Source: Fibrobacterota bacterium
GTDB taxonomy: Bacteria > Fibrobacterota > Fibrobacteria > UBA11236
DNA: 64,000 nucleotides
Assembly (NCBI GenBank): GCA_947482115.1
Contig: CANKII010000001.1
Coordinates: 512,785-576,784 of the forward strand
Reading direction: 5' to 3'
Below, in pieces: positions 25,090-33,847 of the stretch. Under the pieces are notes generated by a model. It saw only the letters and a program-made list of their open reading frames with translations, did not search any database and was not told where the DNA came from. The position numbers and the translations under genes are program-made. Positions within the stretch are counted from its first letter, which is position 1, and each line of letters begins with the position of its first letter.

Positions 25090-26853
25090 CTATTTGCCCC
25101 ATTTCTGGTTTTTAATAAACTCTGTGGTATCGTTTAGGAGTTCACCTCCATAAAAATCTTTTGGCCACTCAAATTGCCCATGTTCTTCAACAAGAAGTTC
25201 TCTTATAGTTCCGCCCTTATCTTCGGTCTGTGGGTCTACCAAATAGATCGCTACTTTATCGGCGGGGATTTTGCCTTCGGAAATCCTTCGCCTAAGTCGT
25301 TTCAGTAAATACTCGCTATGTGTTTCGACTATTAAATATTTTAAAGAAGAATAATTTTTTTTCGAACTTTCAGCCATCACTATATCAATAAATAAATCAG
25401 CAAGATCCGCTTGCATCTTGGGATGCAAGTGTATTTCTGGCTGCTCAATTAAAGTAAGGCTATCACTATGCGATAGAAATCCTTGGATTATAACCGGTAG
25501 AACTTGGGAGATGCCAAATCCGACATCTGTAATGTCCAAGTCCAAAGAGTTTTGGTTGATAACAAGGCTGTGTATAACGTCTTTTAGGTGGCTTACGTCG
25601 ACCTGAAGGTTAAATTTTTTAAACCAATTATTGACTTGGTGCTTTAGATGAAGATCTTCTTTGAGGATCTCAGCAATTGCATCCCCGTCAAAAGTATCGA
25701 CATATTCATTTACTTTAGCTTTATCAAGAAAGTAATAGCGTTTAGGGTGGGCCCTAAGCGGACTGACATAGTTAATCTTGTCATCCTCGAACAAATCCGA
25801 TGCGGCTTCATTAAAACTGATCAAGACATTTCGTAAAATCGCTGTAAAAATTGAATTCCTAGAACCCATTCTTTGGTTGTCGTTCGAATTATTAGCAACA
25901 AAAGAAAAGATGGTCGATGGAACGATAAATATTTGTTTCAAGAAATCCATAGTTTTGTGACTAACATTTTTTAGGTACTTGCTGCTTACTCCGCTTAGTT
26001 TATAATTCGCGCCATCAGGGTCAAATGTCAAAGAAATAATTTCATTGCCATTATTTTCTACTTCCATTTTTATAAGTATTAAATCTTTTCCGTTTACTCT
26101 GATATCATAGTTGATGCTGAATTTACGATCGTGTATATCGTTTTTTATCCCACTTAAAAAGTCATAGGCTAATAAATATTCTGCGACATTTTCTGGAAAC
26201 CTTTGAAGGTGATTAACACCGCTTCGATAAGTGCTGTACTGATGGAGGTGCCTTAAAAAAATGCTTTCGTTTATGAGTAGTGATTCTTCAGGAATCTTTT
26301 TAAGATCGAGTTTAACAAACATGTCGTGTGTTTTTCCGAGTAGATCGGCAAAATTTTCTCTTGTAAAATGCGACGCTAGATCCTTCCTGGAAATTCCAAA
26401 CGGTGTTTCAAAGCTTTTCTTTTTGTTAGAGGAAAACAGGCTTGTAAGCTTGTCAATGAATGTGTCTTTTTCGTTGTATTGCTGGCTATATAGTTGCTGA
26501 ACCAGCGTGGCAAAATTTAACATTTCCTCCAAGTACCTCGACAAATAATCATTCTGAAGTTCGTCCATAATTTTATTGCTATCAAAATCCACTTTTAAAG
26601 AGAGCGTTTTAGATTTATCCTTCTTCCTAATAAGATTAAGGCCTTCCCCTAAACTAACGAATCCGCCGTGAAGTTTTAATGCCGACTTATAATGATTTTT
26701 GCTTAGTGCTGTTTGTTGCAGAAGAAGAAATAATTGCATGATACTGCTTTTGCCTACGCTATTTGCGCCCAGCAAAATTGTTATTGGCTTTATTTTAATC
26801 TCCCCATTAGTGAACGCTTTGTAGTTTTGGAAGGAGATTTTGTTTATCATCAT
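25090..26853 (-). CDS. AAA/ABC-type ATPase with DUF3696-like C-terminus
   Basis: An OLD/RecF-like ATPase of 587 residues. Walker A is LLGANSVGKSS near residue 30, preceded by FQNYKAF. The C-terminal half has the ABC-type LTLIEQPEIHLHPKMQADLA Walker B with conserved glutamate, a switch VETHSEYLLKRL and a terminal GQFEWPKDFYGGELL segment typical of DUF3696 proteins. Such ATPases are common in anti-phage loci. A strong AGGAG precedes two adjacent ATGs (26853 and 26850). Base composition is clearly more AT-rich than the flanking housekeeping genes, which suggests transfer. It probably senses or powers the action of the two small downstream partners. Confidence 0.82.
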   Translation of the reverse strand: MMINKISFQNYKAFTNGEIKIKPITILLGANSVGKSSIMQLFLLLQQTALSKNHYKSALKLHGGFVSLGEGLNLIRKKDKSKTLSLKVDFDSNKIMDELQNDYLSRYLEEMLNFATLVQQLYSQQYNEKDTFIDKLTSLFSSNKKKSFETPFGISRKDLASHFTRENFADLLGKTHDMFVKLDLKKIPEESLLINESIFLRHLHQYSTYRSGVNHLQRFPENVAEYLLAYDFLSGIKNDIHDRKFSINYDIRVNGKDLILIKMEVENNGNEIISLTFDPDGANYKLSGVSSKYLKNVSHKTMDFLKQIFIVPSTIFSFVANNSNDNQRMGSRNSIFTAILRNVLISFNEAASDLFEDDKINYVSPLRAHPKRYYFLDKAKVNEYVDTFDGDAIAEILKEDLHLKHQVNNWFKKFNLQVDVSHLKDVIHSLVINQNSLDLDITDVGFGISQVLPVIIQGFLSHSDSLTLIEQPEIHLHPKMQADLADLFIDIVMAESSKKNYSSLKYLIVETHSEYLLKRLRRRISEGKIPADKVAIYLVDPQTEDKGGTIRELLVEEHGQFEWPKDFYGGELLNDTTEFIKNQKWGK

Positions 26854-27068
26854 ACGCTCCTTTTTATTTCTTACTATACGAATCCTTGCTTTATTCTAGA
26901 AAAAACTATAATGTGAAAAGGCATGAGATGAAAGACTTTTGAAGGCTGCACGAGTGCTTGGGACAAATTGTCCAGAAATTGATTAGAAACGGGATGTTTT
27001 GCTGCTATTTCCGCAGAAAAGAAGTGGTATTCATCCTTGCTGATTCTATTGGGGTCCGAAAATATCTC

Positions 27069-27533
27069 TCACTTAATTCTGTTCTTCTGTTTCCTCTTCA
27101 CCGCATGAATCGCCGAATCCAGCTCCTGTAAAAAAATCCCCCGATCTTTTTTCTGAAACGGCGGCGGGCCACCACGAACCTCTCCCATATCCCGCAGATC
27201 CGCCATCATACTCCGCGTCACCATCGCCGTGCCGATATTGTCCTCCGTAAACGGCCTACCAGTGGGACCCAATACATAGGCCCCGTTCTTCAAACATCGA
27301 TCCGCTAGGGGAATATCCGCTGTAATCACAATATCGAGAGGGCCGGCGTGTTCCACAATCCAGTCATCCGCCGCATCAAACCCATCGCTCACAATTTCCA
27401 ACCGGATATGCTTTTCATCGGGAATGCGCATGTGGGAATTTGCCACCACAACCACAGAAACCTCATGGCGTTTGGCGACGCGATAGATTTCATCCTTTAC
27501 AGGACAGGCGTCTGCATCCACAAAGATGTTCAT
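27069..27533 (-). CDS. YaiI/YqxD family protein (DUF188)
   Basis: A 154-residue member of the UPF0178/YaiI family with a PIN-like fold. The N-terminus MNIFVDADACPVKDEIYR is the family hallmark, followed by VSDGFDAADDWIVEHA, DIVITADIPLADRCL and GPTGRPFT. The conserved aspartates suggest metal binding. The biological role is not established. Codon use and composition return to the chromosomal norm, marking the end of the AT-rich locus on this side. The 215 bases between it and the ATPase gene hold no gene I can support. Confidence 0.92.
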   Translation of the reverse strand: MNIFVDADACPVKDEIYRVAKRHEVSVVVVANSHMRIPDEKHIRLEIVSDGFDAADDWIVEHAGPLDIVITADIPLADRCLKNGAYVLGPTGRPFTEDNIGTAMVTRSMMADLRDMGEVRGGPPPFQKKDRGIFLQELDSAIHAVKRKQKNRIK

Positions 27534-27621
27534 TTACACAGCTCCAGGATTTTCACAATACCAGCAAATACAAAAAAGGGCATCCCGAAGGATACCCCCA
27601 ATCTGCGATACCTGGAAACAA

Positions 27622-28248
27622 TCAATTTCTGCCGAACTTGAATCCCACATAAAATTTGAATGCATAGTTGTTGGCTTCTTGCTTACTGCCGGAAATGTCC
27701 ATGGAGTTTACCAAGCCGCGGCTGTAACCCGCGCCCAAAATCATCGCTCTACCAACGCCAGTTGGCATCTCCGCGCCCATTTCACCGGTCAACGCGAAAT
27801 CGAAACCGCTCACCGTAGTCAAATCCTTGCTGGGGCCGCTTTCAGGTTCGGAAGTGGACGACACAAGGAAAGACGGTATGCCCCCCACGTTGATGAAAAA
27901 ACGGGGAACTGGACCGGAAGGTCCACGATAAGGGCTTCCAAAGGACAGCAGGAGAGGCAAAACGATGTAATTGAATTTGTCGGTTGTGGTTTTTCCTGCA
28001 ACGGTCAGACTTACGCCATTGGCTTCAAATCCTCCGCCCACAAGAACATGGACGCTGGTGTTGGCGGGAATGTCCATTAAAAGGGCGGCATTGAAGCCGG
28101 TACGAGATCCGACTTCATACGCCGAAGGCGGCGCGGGATCAAAAGAAGAACTTGCGATGTTCAATCCTCCGCGAAAAATGATTCCGGGATCGCTGAAAGC
28201 GTTCAGGCTCAAAACGGTAAATACAGCGGCATAGATTTTCGCGTTCAT
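27622..28248 (-). CDS. Outer-membrane beta-barrel protein
   Basis: A 208-residue exported protein with a signal peptide (about residues 1-19) and repeated short amphipathic strands rich in glycine and aromatics (GIIFRGGLNIASS, GSRTGFNAALL, VHVLVGGGFEANG). It ends in YVGFKFGRN, as small outer-membrane barrels of the porin/OmpW-like type often do. There is no motif that fixes a specific function. It lies downstream of the DUF188 gene, whose start is about 90 bases away, and is followed by a histidine kinase on the same strand. Confidence 0.65.
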   Translation of the reverse strand: MNAKIYAAVFTVLSLNAFSDPGIIFRGGLNIASSSFDPAPPSAYEVGSRTGFNAALLMDIPANTSVHVLVGGGFEANGVSLTVAGKTTTDKFNYIVLPLLLSFGSPYRGPSGPVPRFFINVGGIPSFLVSSTSEPESGPSKDLTTVSGFDFALTGEMGAEMPTGVGRAMILGAGYSRGLVNSMDISGSKQEANNYAFKFYVGFKFGRN

Positions 28249-28296
28249 CGGACCCCTTCAGATGATTTAGATAGTTCCGTTACAAGTTAGATACAT

Positions 28297-30015
28297 TCAT
28301 AGGTTTGAAGACTGTGGCAAATCGAAAAAGAAAGTGGTGCCCTTCCCCATTGCCGTTTCAAAGCGGATACTGCCGCCCATGGCTTCTACTAGACGTTTGG
28401 AAATGTTGAGCCCCAGACCCGAACCGGCATGATCACGATTATTTCCCGGATTGGCCTGGGCGAACTTGTCGAAAATTCGGCTGCGGAAATTTTCCGGAAT
28501 GCCCGGGCCGGAATCCTGAACCGAGAAATGAACACGCCCGCTGATGCAATCAGCTCCGATCCGCACCTCGGAATCACGGGGGGAAAATTTCGCCGCATTG
28601 GAAAGCAGATTGGCCATCACCTGCATCAATCGATCGGGATCCGCCATCACCTTCAGGTCAGCGCACGAACTTCCCTTCAGAACAAAGCGGATGCCATATT
28701 TGTCGCCGTAGGTCTGATTCGCCTCCATCGCCTGCAGGATGAACGGTTCCACCTGTAAAGGTTCGGAATCCAGGGACAGCTTCCCGAATTCGATTTTTTC
28801 AACGTCGAGGATGTCATTGGTGATTTTAACCAGACGTTCACTGTTTCGCTGCGCCACGGAAATCAGTTCAGATGTTTTTTGAGAATCCAACCCCGGAGAG
28901 TCCAGCAATCCTAGTGCACCGCGAATGGAGGTTAGGGGCGTGCGCAATTCATGGCTAACAGTGGAAATAAAATCCATTTGCATGCGTTCGAGCTTTTTAC
29001 GCTCGGAAATGTCTTGAAAGATGCCAATACCTCCGAATATATTCCCATTCTCATCGCGCAGCGTAGTGCTCGTCAGGGATATTGGTATGTGCGTGCCATC
29101 TTTCCGAATAGCGGTCCATTCTCTTTCATAGGTTCCATATTTTAGGATGCCGAACTGGAACATTTCCTGTATGTCTACTGCCCTCCCGGCCTCACGGCTG
29201 AATCTTTCGGCTTCAGCTTCCAATTCGGATCGCAGGTAAATTTGATTGATCAATTCGTTGGCGCCTTTCCCAACAAAATATGCGGAGTCATGGCCGGTAA
29301 TACGCTCGGCTGCGCGATTGAAGAATGTTATGATCCTATCCTGGTTCGAGATAATGATTCCATGACTTCCACCGTCCAAGATGGCACGGGTCAGGATGTC
29401 GTTTTCCCGCAAACTCAATTCCAACTGGTGACGGCGCCTGTTTTTGCGTTCCAACACCCTGACGATCACCAGAAGGCCAAAGTAAAGGAGCAATACCCCG
29501 CCTCTCACCAGGATTCTGTTCTGCTGCCAGAATTTTTCCTCGATGTTTTCCTGTTTCCTGAATTCGTCGTATTCGCTTGAAAGCATGCTCGAAATGACAC
29601 TTCGCACCTGCGTTGAAAAGTCAGGGTGTTGCTGTTTTTCGCGGATGAGTTGATTCAAGCGGTCCACACGGGCAAGTTGAACACTATCCTCCGAGACCAG
29701 CTCTCTCAACCTTTGAAGTTCCCCGAACAGGGAGCGATTCGTTATTTTCCAGCCGTCCGCGTCGGACTCTCTCCCCACGGGAAGAGAGTCTTGAAATTCA
29801 CCGTTCATTTCATCAAGCTTGCCGTAAACCACCTGTATTTGGCTATGAACTTCAAAACTGTGCAGCACTTTCTCTTGCGCCTTGTTGGCACGAAGCCCTT
29901 GATAATAAAAGATGCTGACGAAGGTACAGGTTATCAAAGTTCCAAGGGCGATTTCCAACGCCGCCGAATGTCGTCGGGAAAAAAAAGACAGCCTTTTTAG
30001 AAAACCAACCTTCAT
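28297..30015 (-). CDS. PAS-domain sensor histidine kinase
   Basis: A membrane-bound sensor kinase of about 572 residues. Two membrane segments flank an extracytoplasmic region of about 130 residues. A PAS domain follows (ILDGGSHGIIISNQDRIITF region, ending DISERKKLERMQ). Then come the phosphoacceptor helix FISTVSHELRTPLTSIRGAL and an ATPase domain with NLLSNAAKFSP, DSGPGIP and GSGLGLNISKRL. I chose the ATG at 30015, which has AAGGG upstream. An ATG at 30063 adds 16 residues. No response regulator is adjacent, so the partner lies elsewhere. Confidence 0.88.
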   Translation of the reverse strand: MKVGFLKRLSFFSRRHSAALEIALGTLITCTFVSIFYYQGLRANKAQEKVLHSFEVHSQIQVVYGKLDEMNGEFQDSLPVGRESDADGWKITNRSLFGELQRLRELVSEDSVQLARVDRLNQLIREKQQHPDFSTQVRSVISSMLSSEYDEFRKQENIEEKFWQQNRILVRGGVLLLYFGLLVIVRVLERKNRRRHQLELSLRENDILTRAILDGGSHGIIISNQDRIITFFNRAAERITGHDSAYFVGKGANELINQIYLRSELEAEAERFSREAGRAVDIQEMFQFGILKYGTYEREWTAIRKDGTHIPISLTSTTLRDENGNIFGGIGIFQDISERKKLERMQMDFISTVSHELRTPLTSIRGALGLLDSPGLDSQKTSELISVAQRNSERLVKITNDILDVEKIEFGKLSLDSEPLQVEPFILQAMEANQTYGDKYGIRFVLKGSSCADLKVMADPDRLMQVMANLLSNAAKFSPRDSEVRIGADCISGRVHFSVQDSGPGIPENFRSRIFDKFAQANPGNNRDHAGSGLGLNISKRLVEAMGGSIRFETAMGKGTTFFFDLPQSSNL

Positions 30016-30066
30016 AGTTAGCACCCTTGGAAATTTATCCCGCTTTGCGACAGAGCAAAACATTAG

Positions 30067-30098
30067 ATAAAAACGGCCTCCCGATGAAGGAGGCCGTT
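30067..30098 (-). terminator. Intrinsic terminator after the peroxiredoxin gene
   Basis: A perfect 10-base stem (AACGGCCTCC, 30072-30081, with GGAGGCCGTT, 30089-30098) and a 7-base loop. On the minus strand it is followed by a TTTTTAT run. It sits 29 bases after the peroxiredoxin stop. Confidence 0.85.
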
Positions 30099-30126
30099 GG
30101 TTACAAATGAATAATGTGCGGGAGAA

Positions 30127-30765
30127 TTATTTGTTTGGCTGCGGTGTCATGCGCAAATAAGGCTTGACGACCTTGAAGCCCTTCGGGAATCGCGTCTTCA
30201 ATTCTTCCGGATCCTGAATGGCGGGGACGATCACGACGTCTTCCCCGTCTTTCCAGTTCACCGGTGTCGCGACCTTGTAACCATCCGTGAGTTGCAGGGA
30301 GTCAATCACGCGCAGGATTTCGTCGAAGTTGCGGCCCGTGGAGGCGGGATAGGTGATCATGGCGCGAATCTTTTTATTCGGATCGATGAAGAACACGGAG
30401 CGCACCGTCATCTTGTCGCTGGCAGCGGGCTGCATCATGTCATACAGCGAAGCGACGGATTTGTCCTCGTCTGCAATGATGGGAAAATCCACAACGCAGT
30501 TCTGGGTCTCGTTGATATCCGGAATCCACTTCTTGTGGGATTCTTCGCTGTCCACCGATAATGCGATCACCTTGCAATTGCGCTTCTCGAATTGGGATTT
30601 GAGTTTGGCCGTCATGCCTAATTCGGTGGTGCACACCGGAGTAAAGTCGGCGGGATGGGAAAAGAAAATGGCCCACTTGCCATCGATGTAGTCGTAAAAG
30701 TGAAGCTTGCCCAGGCTGGAATTCTGGGTGAAATCCGGGGCGATTGTTCCGAGTTGCAAAGACAT
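30127..30765 (-). CDS. 1-Cys-type (Prx6-like) peroxiredoxin
   Basis: A thiol peroxidase that reduces hydrogen peroxide and organic peroxides. The peroxidatic cysteine (residue 45) lies in HPADFTPVCTTELG, the conserved PxxxTxxC motif. The length of 212 residues and the long C-terminal extension (RTVFF-type strand, then VIVPAIQDPEELKTRFPKG) fit the Prx6/AhpC-TSA 1-Cys group. It is transcribed alone, with an intrinsic terminator downstream and a composite repeat just upstream of its promoter region. Confidence 0.93.
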   Translation of the reverse strand: MSLQLGTIAPDFTQNSSLGKLHFYDYIDGKWAIFFSHPADFTPVCTTELGMTAKLKSQFEKRNCKVIALSVDSEESHKKWIPDINETQNCVVDFPIIADEDKSVASLYDMMQPAASDKMTVRSVFFIDPNKKIRAMITYPASTGRNFDEILRVIDSLQLTDGYKVATPVNWKDGEDVVIVPAIQDPEELKTRFPKGFKVVKPYLRMTPQPNK

Positions 30766-30806
30766 AGTGGCTCCTTATTTGAGGGGCTGCTTAAGATACA
30801 AAGGCC

Positions 30807-30938
30807 TCACCCCCTCTATTTGCATCTCCCCCTTTGCGAGGGGGAGATGTTTCACGTTAGTTTCCTTTGTGGTCTCTATTTTTTGACCCAAGTGAAAGCC
30901 CCTCCCCTCCAAAAGGGGAGGGGCCAAAGGGTGGGGTG
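30807..30938. repeat. Composite MITE-like repeat, copy B
   Basis: Second copy of the element at 23157-23312, better preserved and without the nested insertion. It has a TCACCCCC start and a GTGGGGTG end. Internal hairpins are CATCTCCCCCT/AGGGGGAGATG and GCCCCTCCCCT/AGGGGAGGGGC, plus TTTCAC/GTGAAA arms between them. It fills most of the space between the peroxiredoxin start and the ftsK stop. Confidence 0.85.
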
Positions 30939-30941
30939 TAT

Positions 30942-33833
30942 TTAGGCGCTCTCCGTGGCATCATGCGAGGACAGGAAGCTATGCAGCTCTTCTTCGTTCA
31001 TGGTGACTTCACGGGGTTTGCTTCCACGTTCCCGGCCCACAATTCCCGCACGTTCGAGTTGATCCACCAGACGGCCGGAACGGGCATATCCCAGACCCAG
31101 ACGGCGCTGTAATAGTGATACCGAAGCTTGTTTGAGTTGGACGACGAGTTCCGCAGCTTCGCGGAATTTGGCATCGCGTTCCTCGTCCACATCCTTGCCT
31201 GAATCCGTGTCCTCTTCCAGATTGAAAGTTTTCACCTGCGGAAAGTTCACGAACTGACCCGAACAGGCTCCGGCGATTTTTTCGCATTGCTCGTCATCGA
31301 TGAAACAACCGTGCAAGCGCACCGGCTCCGGGAATTCGATGGGACGATACAGCATGTCTCCGCGTCCCAAAAGTTTTTCCGCACCTTGTCGATCGAGAAT
31401 AGTGCGGGCGTCAATTTGGCTGGCCACCTGAAACGCGATGCGTGTAGGCAAGTTGGCTTTAATCGTACCCGTGATGACATTGGTGGAAGGCCGTTGCGTG
31501 GCGAGAATCAAATGAATGCCCACCGCGCGGGCTTTCTGGGCGATACGGGCGATGTTGGTTTCCACTTCCTTACCCGCGACCATCATCAAATCCGCCAGCT
31601 CGTCAATAACGATGAGAATGTATGGCATGATGGTTTGTTTGGGCATTCCCGGGCGGGTGGTTCCGCTTTCGAATTCCACGTATTGGTTGTATTCCAATTC
31701 TTCAGGCAACCGGCCTTCACGAACCTTCTGGTTATAGCCCTTGATATTGCGCACTCCGCATTGGGACAGGACGTCATAACGCTCATCCATTTTCACCGTG
31801 GCCCATTTGAGCGCCTGCACGGCGACGTCGGGTTGGGTGATGACAGGACGCAACAAATGCGGGATGGCATCGTAGGGCTTGAGTTCGACCACCTTGGGAT
31901 CGATCAGGATCATACGCAACTCATCCGGCGTCTTGCTAATCAGCAAGGAAGCCATGATGCTATTGATGCACACGGATTTTCCCGAACCCGTTTGACCTGC
32001 GATCAGGACGTGCGGAGCGCGGGTGAGATCGGCGATGTAAGGATCGCCGCCGATGGTCTTCCCCACCGCGATCTTGAGTGTATCCTCTTCAACTTTGAAT
32101 TCCGGCGCGGCGAGGATTTCCTTGATGTAAACGATTTGCGCCTTCCGATTGGGCACTTCCACACCCACCAACGATTTGCCGGGAATGGGCGCGAGAATGC
32201 GGATGCTCTTGGCACGCAAGGCCAGCGCCAAATCGTCGGCGAGGTTGCTGATGCGATTCACCTTTTCGCCGGGCGCCAGTTCGACTTCATAACGCGTGAT
32301 GACGGGACCGGGATGAATTCCGTTGACCTTGCCCCGCACCTTGAAATTGTTGAGCTGATCCTCCAGCAATTTGGATTGCTCGTGGAGCTCCTCCTCGGTG
32401 AATTCCAAGGCTTGCACGGGAGGATCGGGGAAAATATCATCGAGGTTCGGAAGACGGTAAGGATCGTATTTCACCGTGGGAGCCGTAGCAGGAACACAAG
32501 TTTCTTCTCCGGAATCCGGAGAGGTTTGTAATGCGAGGGAAACGGGTTCCGGTTTGTTGGAGGATTTCTTCTTCGGGGGCGGAACAAAATCATCTTCCGA
32601 GTCGAACTCATCCGGGGCTTCCGGTTCATCATCGAAGCCCGCAACGGGAATCTCCAGCTCTTCCTCGTCTTCCACTTCATCAAACAGGGCAGGTTCTTCT
32701 TTCGGAACCTCCACCGGTTTTACCTTCGGAGTCTTTTTCGGCTTGCTCTGAGAAATATCGACAGGTTTTTGTTCGTCTTCCGGTTTTCCCTTGACCAGCA
32801 AGCCGCCGATTTCCGGGCTGCGGTTTTTCGTTTCCCATTCATTCAACTCGGTGACACGCTTGCGTTCCAGAGCGAGATCGCGAATCTTGCGGATGGTCAG
32901 CGGATCGAGGCCTTCGAGATTTCCGCTTTCAAGCAACGCTTCGAGTTTGCGTTTCTCCTCTTCGGGACTATCTCCCTCCACCGGTAAAATCTGCTCTGTT
33001 GGTTCTTCGCGTTTGCGGGATTTGCCCGGAATGGATTTTTTTGACAAGGCCGCGCCAGCCACAAGGACTGGCGCTACAGTTGATTCCGGTTCTTCATCTG
33101 TTTCATCTCCCTCATCCTCTTCATCTTGCGAACTGCGCCAGCCATCGGCGATGGAACGCCCCATGCTGCCGGCAACATTGGCCGTGCGCGAAAGTAATGC
33201 TGCGACGCTCAGTTTGAATCCCCAGACCACGAGAAAGAAAAAGAGAATGCCAATGATAATGCGGGAGCCTGCGGTGCCATTGGATCCGAAGACTGGTGAT
33301 AAGACACTTTGAACCAGGAAATTTCCAAGCCATCCGCCAGCTCCCGGATAATCGGATGGCAGCGGGGCTCCACCAAGATAGTGCGCGCCGAGCCAGAGAG
33401 CGATCAGAAAACCCATGGCGGTGATTATTCCGATTTGTCTCCACAGCCGTGGCCCCAGAAAGATTTGTACACCGAAAATGGCAAAGGCCGTCAGATAAAA
33501 CAGGAGAGGTAATTTCCCAAGAGCATTGTATAAAGCATTTGCCCACCATGTCCCAAAATATTTTCCAAGGATATTGCCCTGCCCCCCATATGCGAAATCG
33601 GAAAGCAGTGCAATGAGGCTGATTAATACTATCGCGAAGACTCCAAGGCCTGGAAGCTCGTTTCGTTTTGGTGTCGGCTCTTCTTCAACTTCAGCTTTGC
33701 CTTTTTTGGATTTGGGTTTGGCGTTGGCTTTGATCACGCTGGCTTTGAAAAAGAAATTGGCAATGCCTCTGCCGATTCCTTTTTTCTCCTTGTCGGATTT
33801 TGCGCCCGACTTGTTGCCCGATTTTGAAGCCAT
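30942..33833 (-). CDS. ftsK: DNA translocase FtsK
   Basis: A 963-residue septal DNA translocase that moves chromosome ends during division. The N-terminus is lysine-rich, followed by four membrane segments. A long acidic/proline-rich linker (about residues 220-470) leads to the RecA-like motor with HVLIAGQTGSGKSV, MILIDPKVVELKPYD and YILIVIDELADLMM. A C-terminal winged-helix gamma domain (SVSLLQRRLGLGYARSGRLV) is present. The linker contains a short palindromic element in frame (33052-33074), giving the peptide VAPVLVAG. The stop codon is four bases from the repeat downstream. Confidence 0.95.
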   Translation of the reverse strand: MASKSGNKSGAKSDKEKKGIGRGIANFFFKASVIKANAKPKSKKGKAEVEEEPTPKRNELPGLGVFAIVLISLIALLSDFAYGGQGNILGKYFGTWWANALYNALGKLPLLFYLTAFAIFGVQIFLGPRLWRQIGIITAMGFLIALWLGAHYLGGAPLPSDYPGAGGWLGNFLVQSVLSPVFGSNGTAGSRIIIGILFFFLVVWGFKLSVAALLSRTANVAGSMGRSIADGWRSSQDEEDEGDETDEEPESTVAPVLVAGAALSKKSIPGKSRKREEPTEQILPVEGDSPEEEKRKLEALLESGNLEGLDPLTIRKIRDLALERKRVTELNEWETKNRSPEIGGLLVKGKPEDEQKPVDISQSKPKKTPKVKPVEVPKEEPALFDEVEDEEELEIPVAGFDDEPEAPDEFDSEDDFVPPPKKKSSNKPEPVSLALQTSPDSGEETCVPATAPTVKYDPYRLPNLDDIFPDPPVQALEFTEEELHEQSKLLEDQLNNFKVRGKVNGIHPGPVITRYEVELAPGEKVNRISNLADDLALALRAKSIRILAPIPGKSLVGVEVPNRKAQIVYIKEILAAPEFKVEEDTLKIAVGKTIGGDPYIADLTRAPHVLIAGQTGSGKSVCINSIMASLLISKTPDELRMILIDPKVVELKPYDAIPHLLRPVITQPDVAVQALKWATVKMDERYDVLSQCGVRNIKGYNQKVREGRLPEELEYNQYVEFESGTTRPGMPKQTIMPYILIVIDELADLMMVAGKEVETNIARIAQKARAVGIHLILATQRPSTNVITGTIKANLPTRIAFQVASQIDARTILDRQGAEKLLGRGDMLYRPIEFPEPVRLHGCFIDDEQCEKIAGACSGQFVNFPQVKTFNLEEDTDSGKDVDEERDAKFREAAELVVQLKQASVSLLQRRLGLGYARSGRLVDQLERAGIVGRERGSKPREVTMNEEELHSFLSSHDATESA
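33052..33074. repeat. Short palindrome inside the ftsK linker
   Basis: Arms GCGCCAG (33052-33058) and CTGGCGC (33068-33074) around a 9-base loop CCACAAGGA, followed by TACAG. It resembles dispersed REP-like units of the form TAGCGCCAG...CTGGCG. It is in frame in the low-complexity linker. Confidence 0.5.
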
Positions 33834-33847
33834 GATGAATTCCTGTT

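Noticed and set aside
26854-27068. Additional small gene upstream of the ATPase locus
   Set aside because: I found no frame with a ribosome-binding site and protein-like sequence in this 215-base gap.
31287-32531. A 414-residue plus-strand frame opposite ftsK
   Set aside because: Histidine- and arginine-rich shadow translation of a conserved motor domain; no start site or family.
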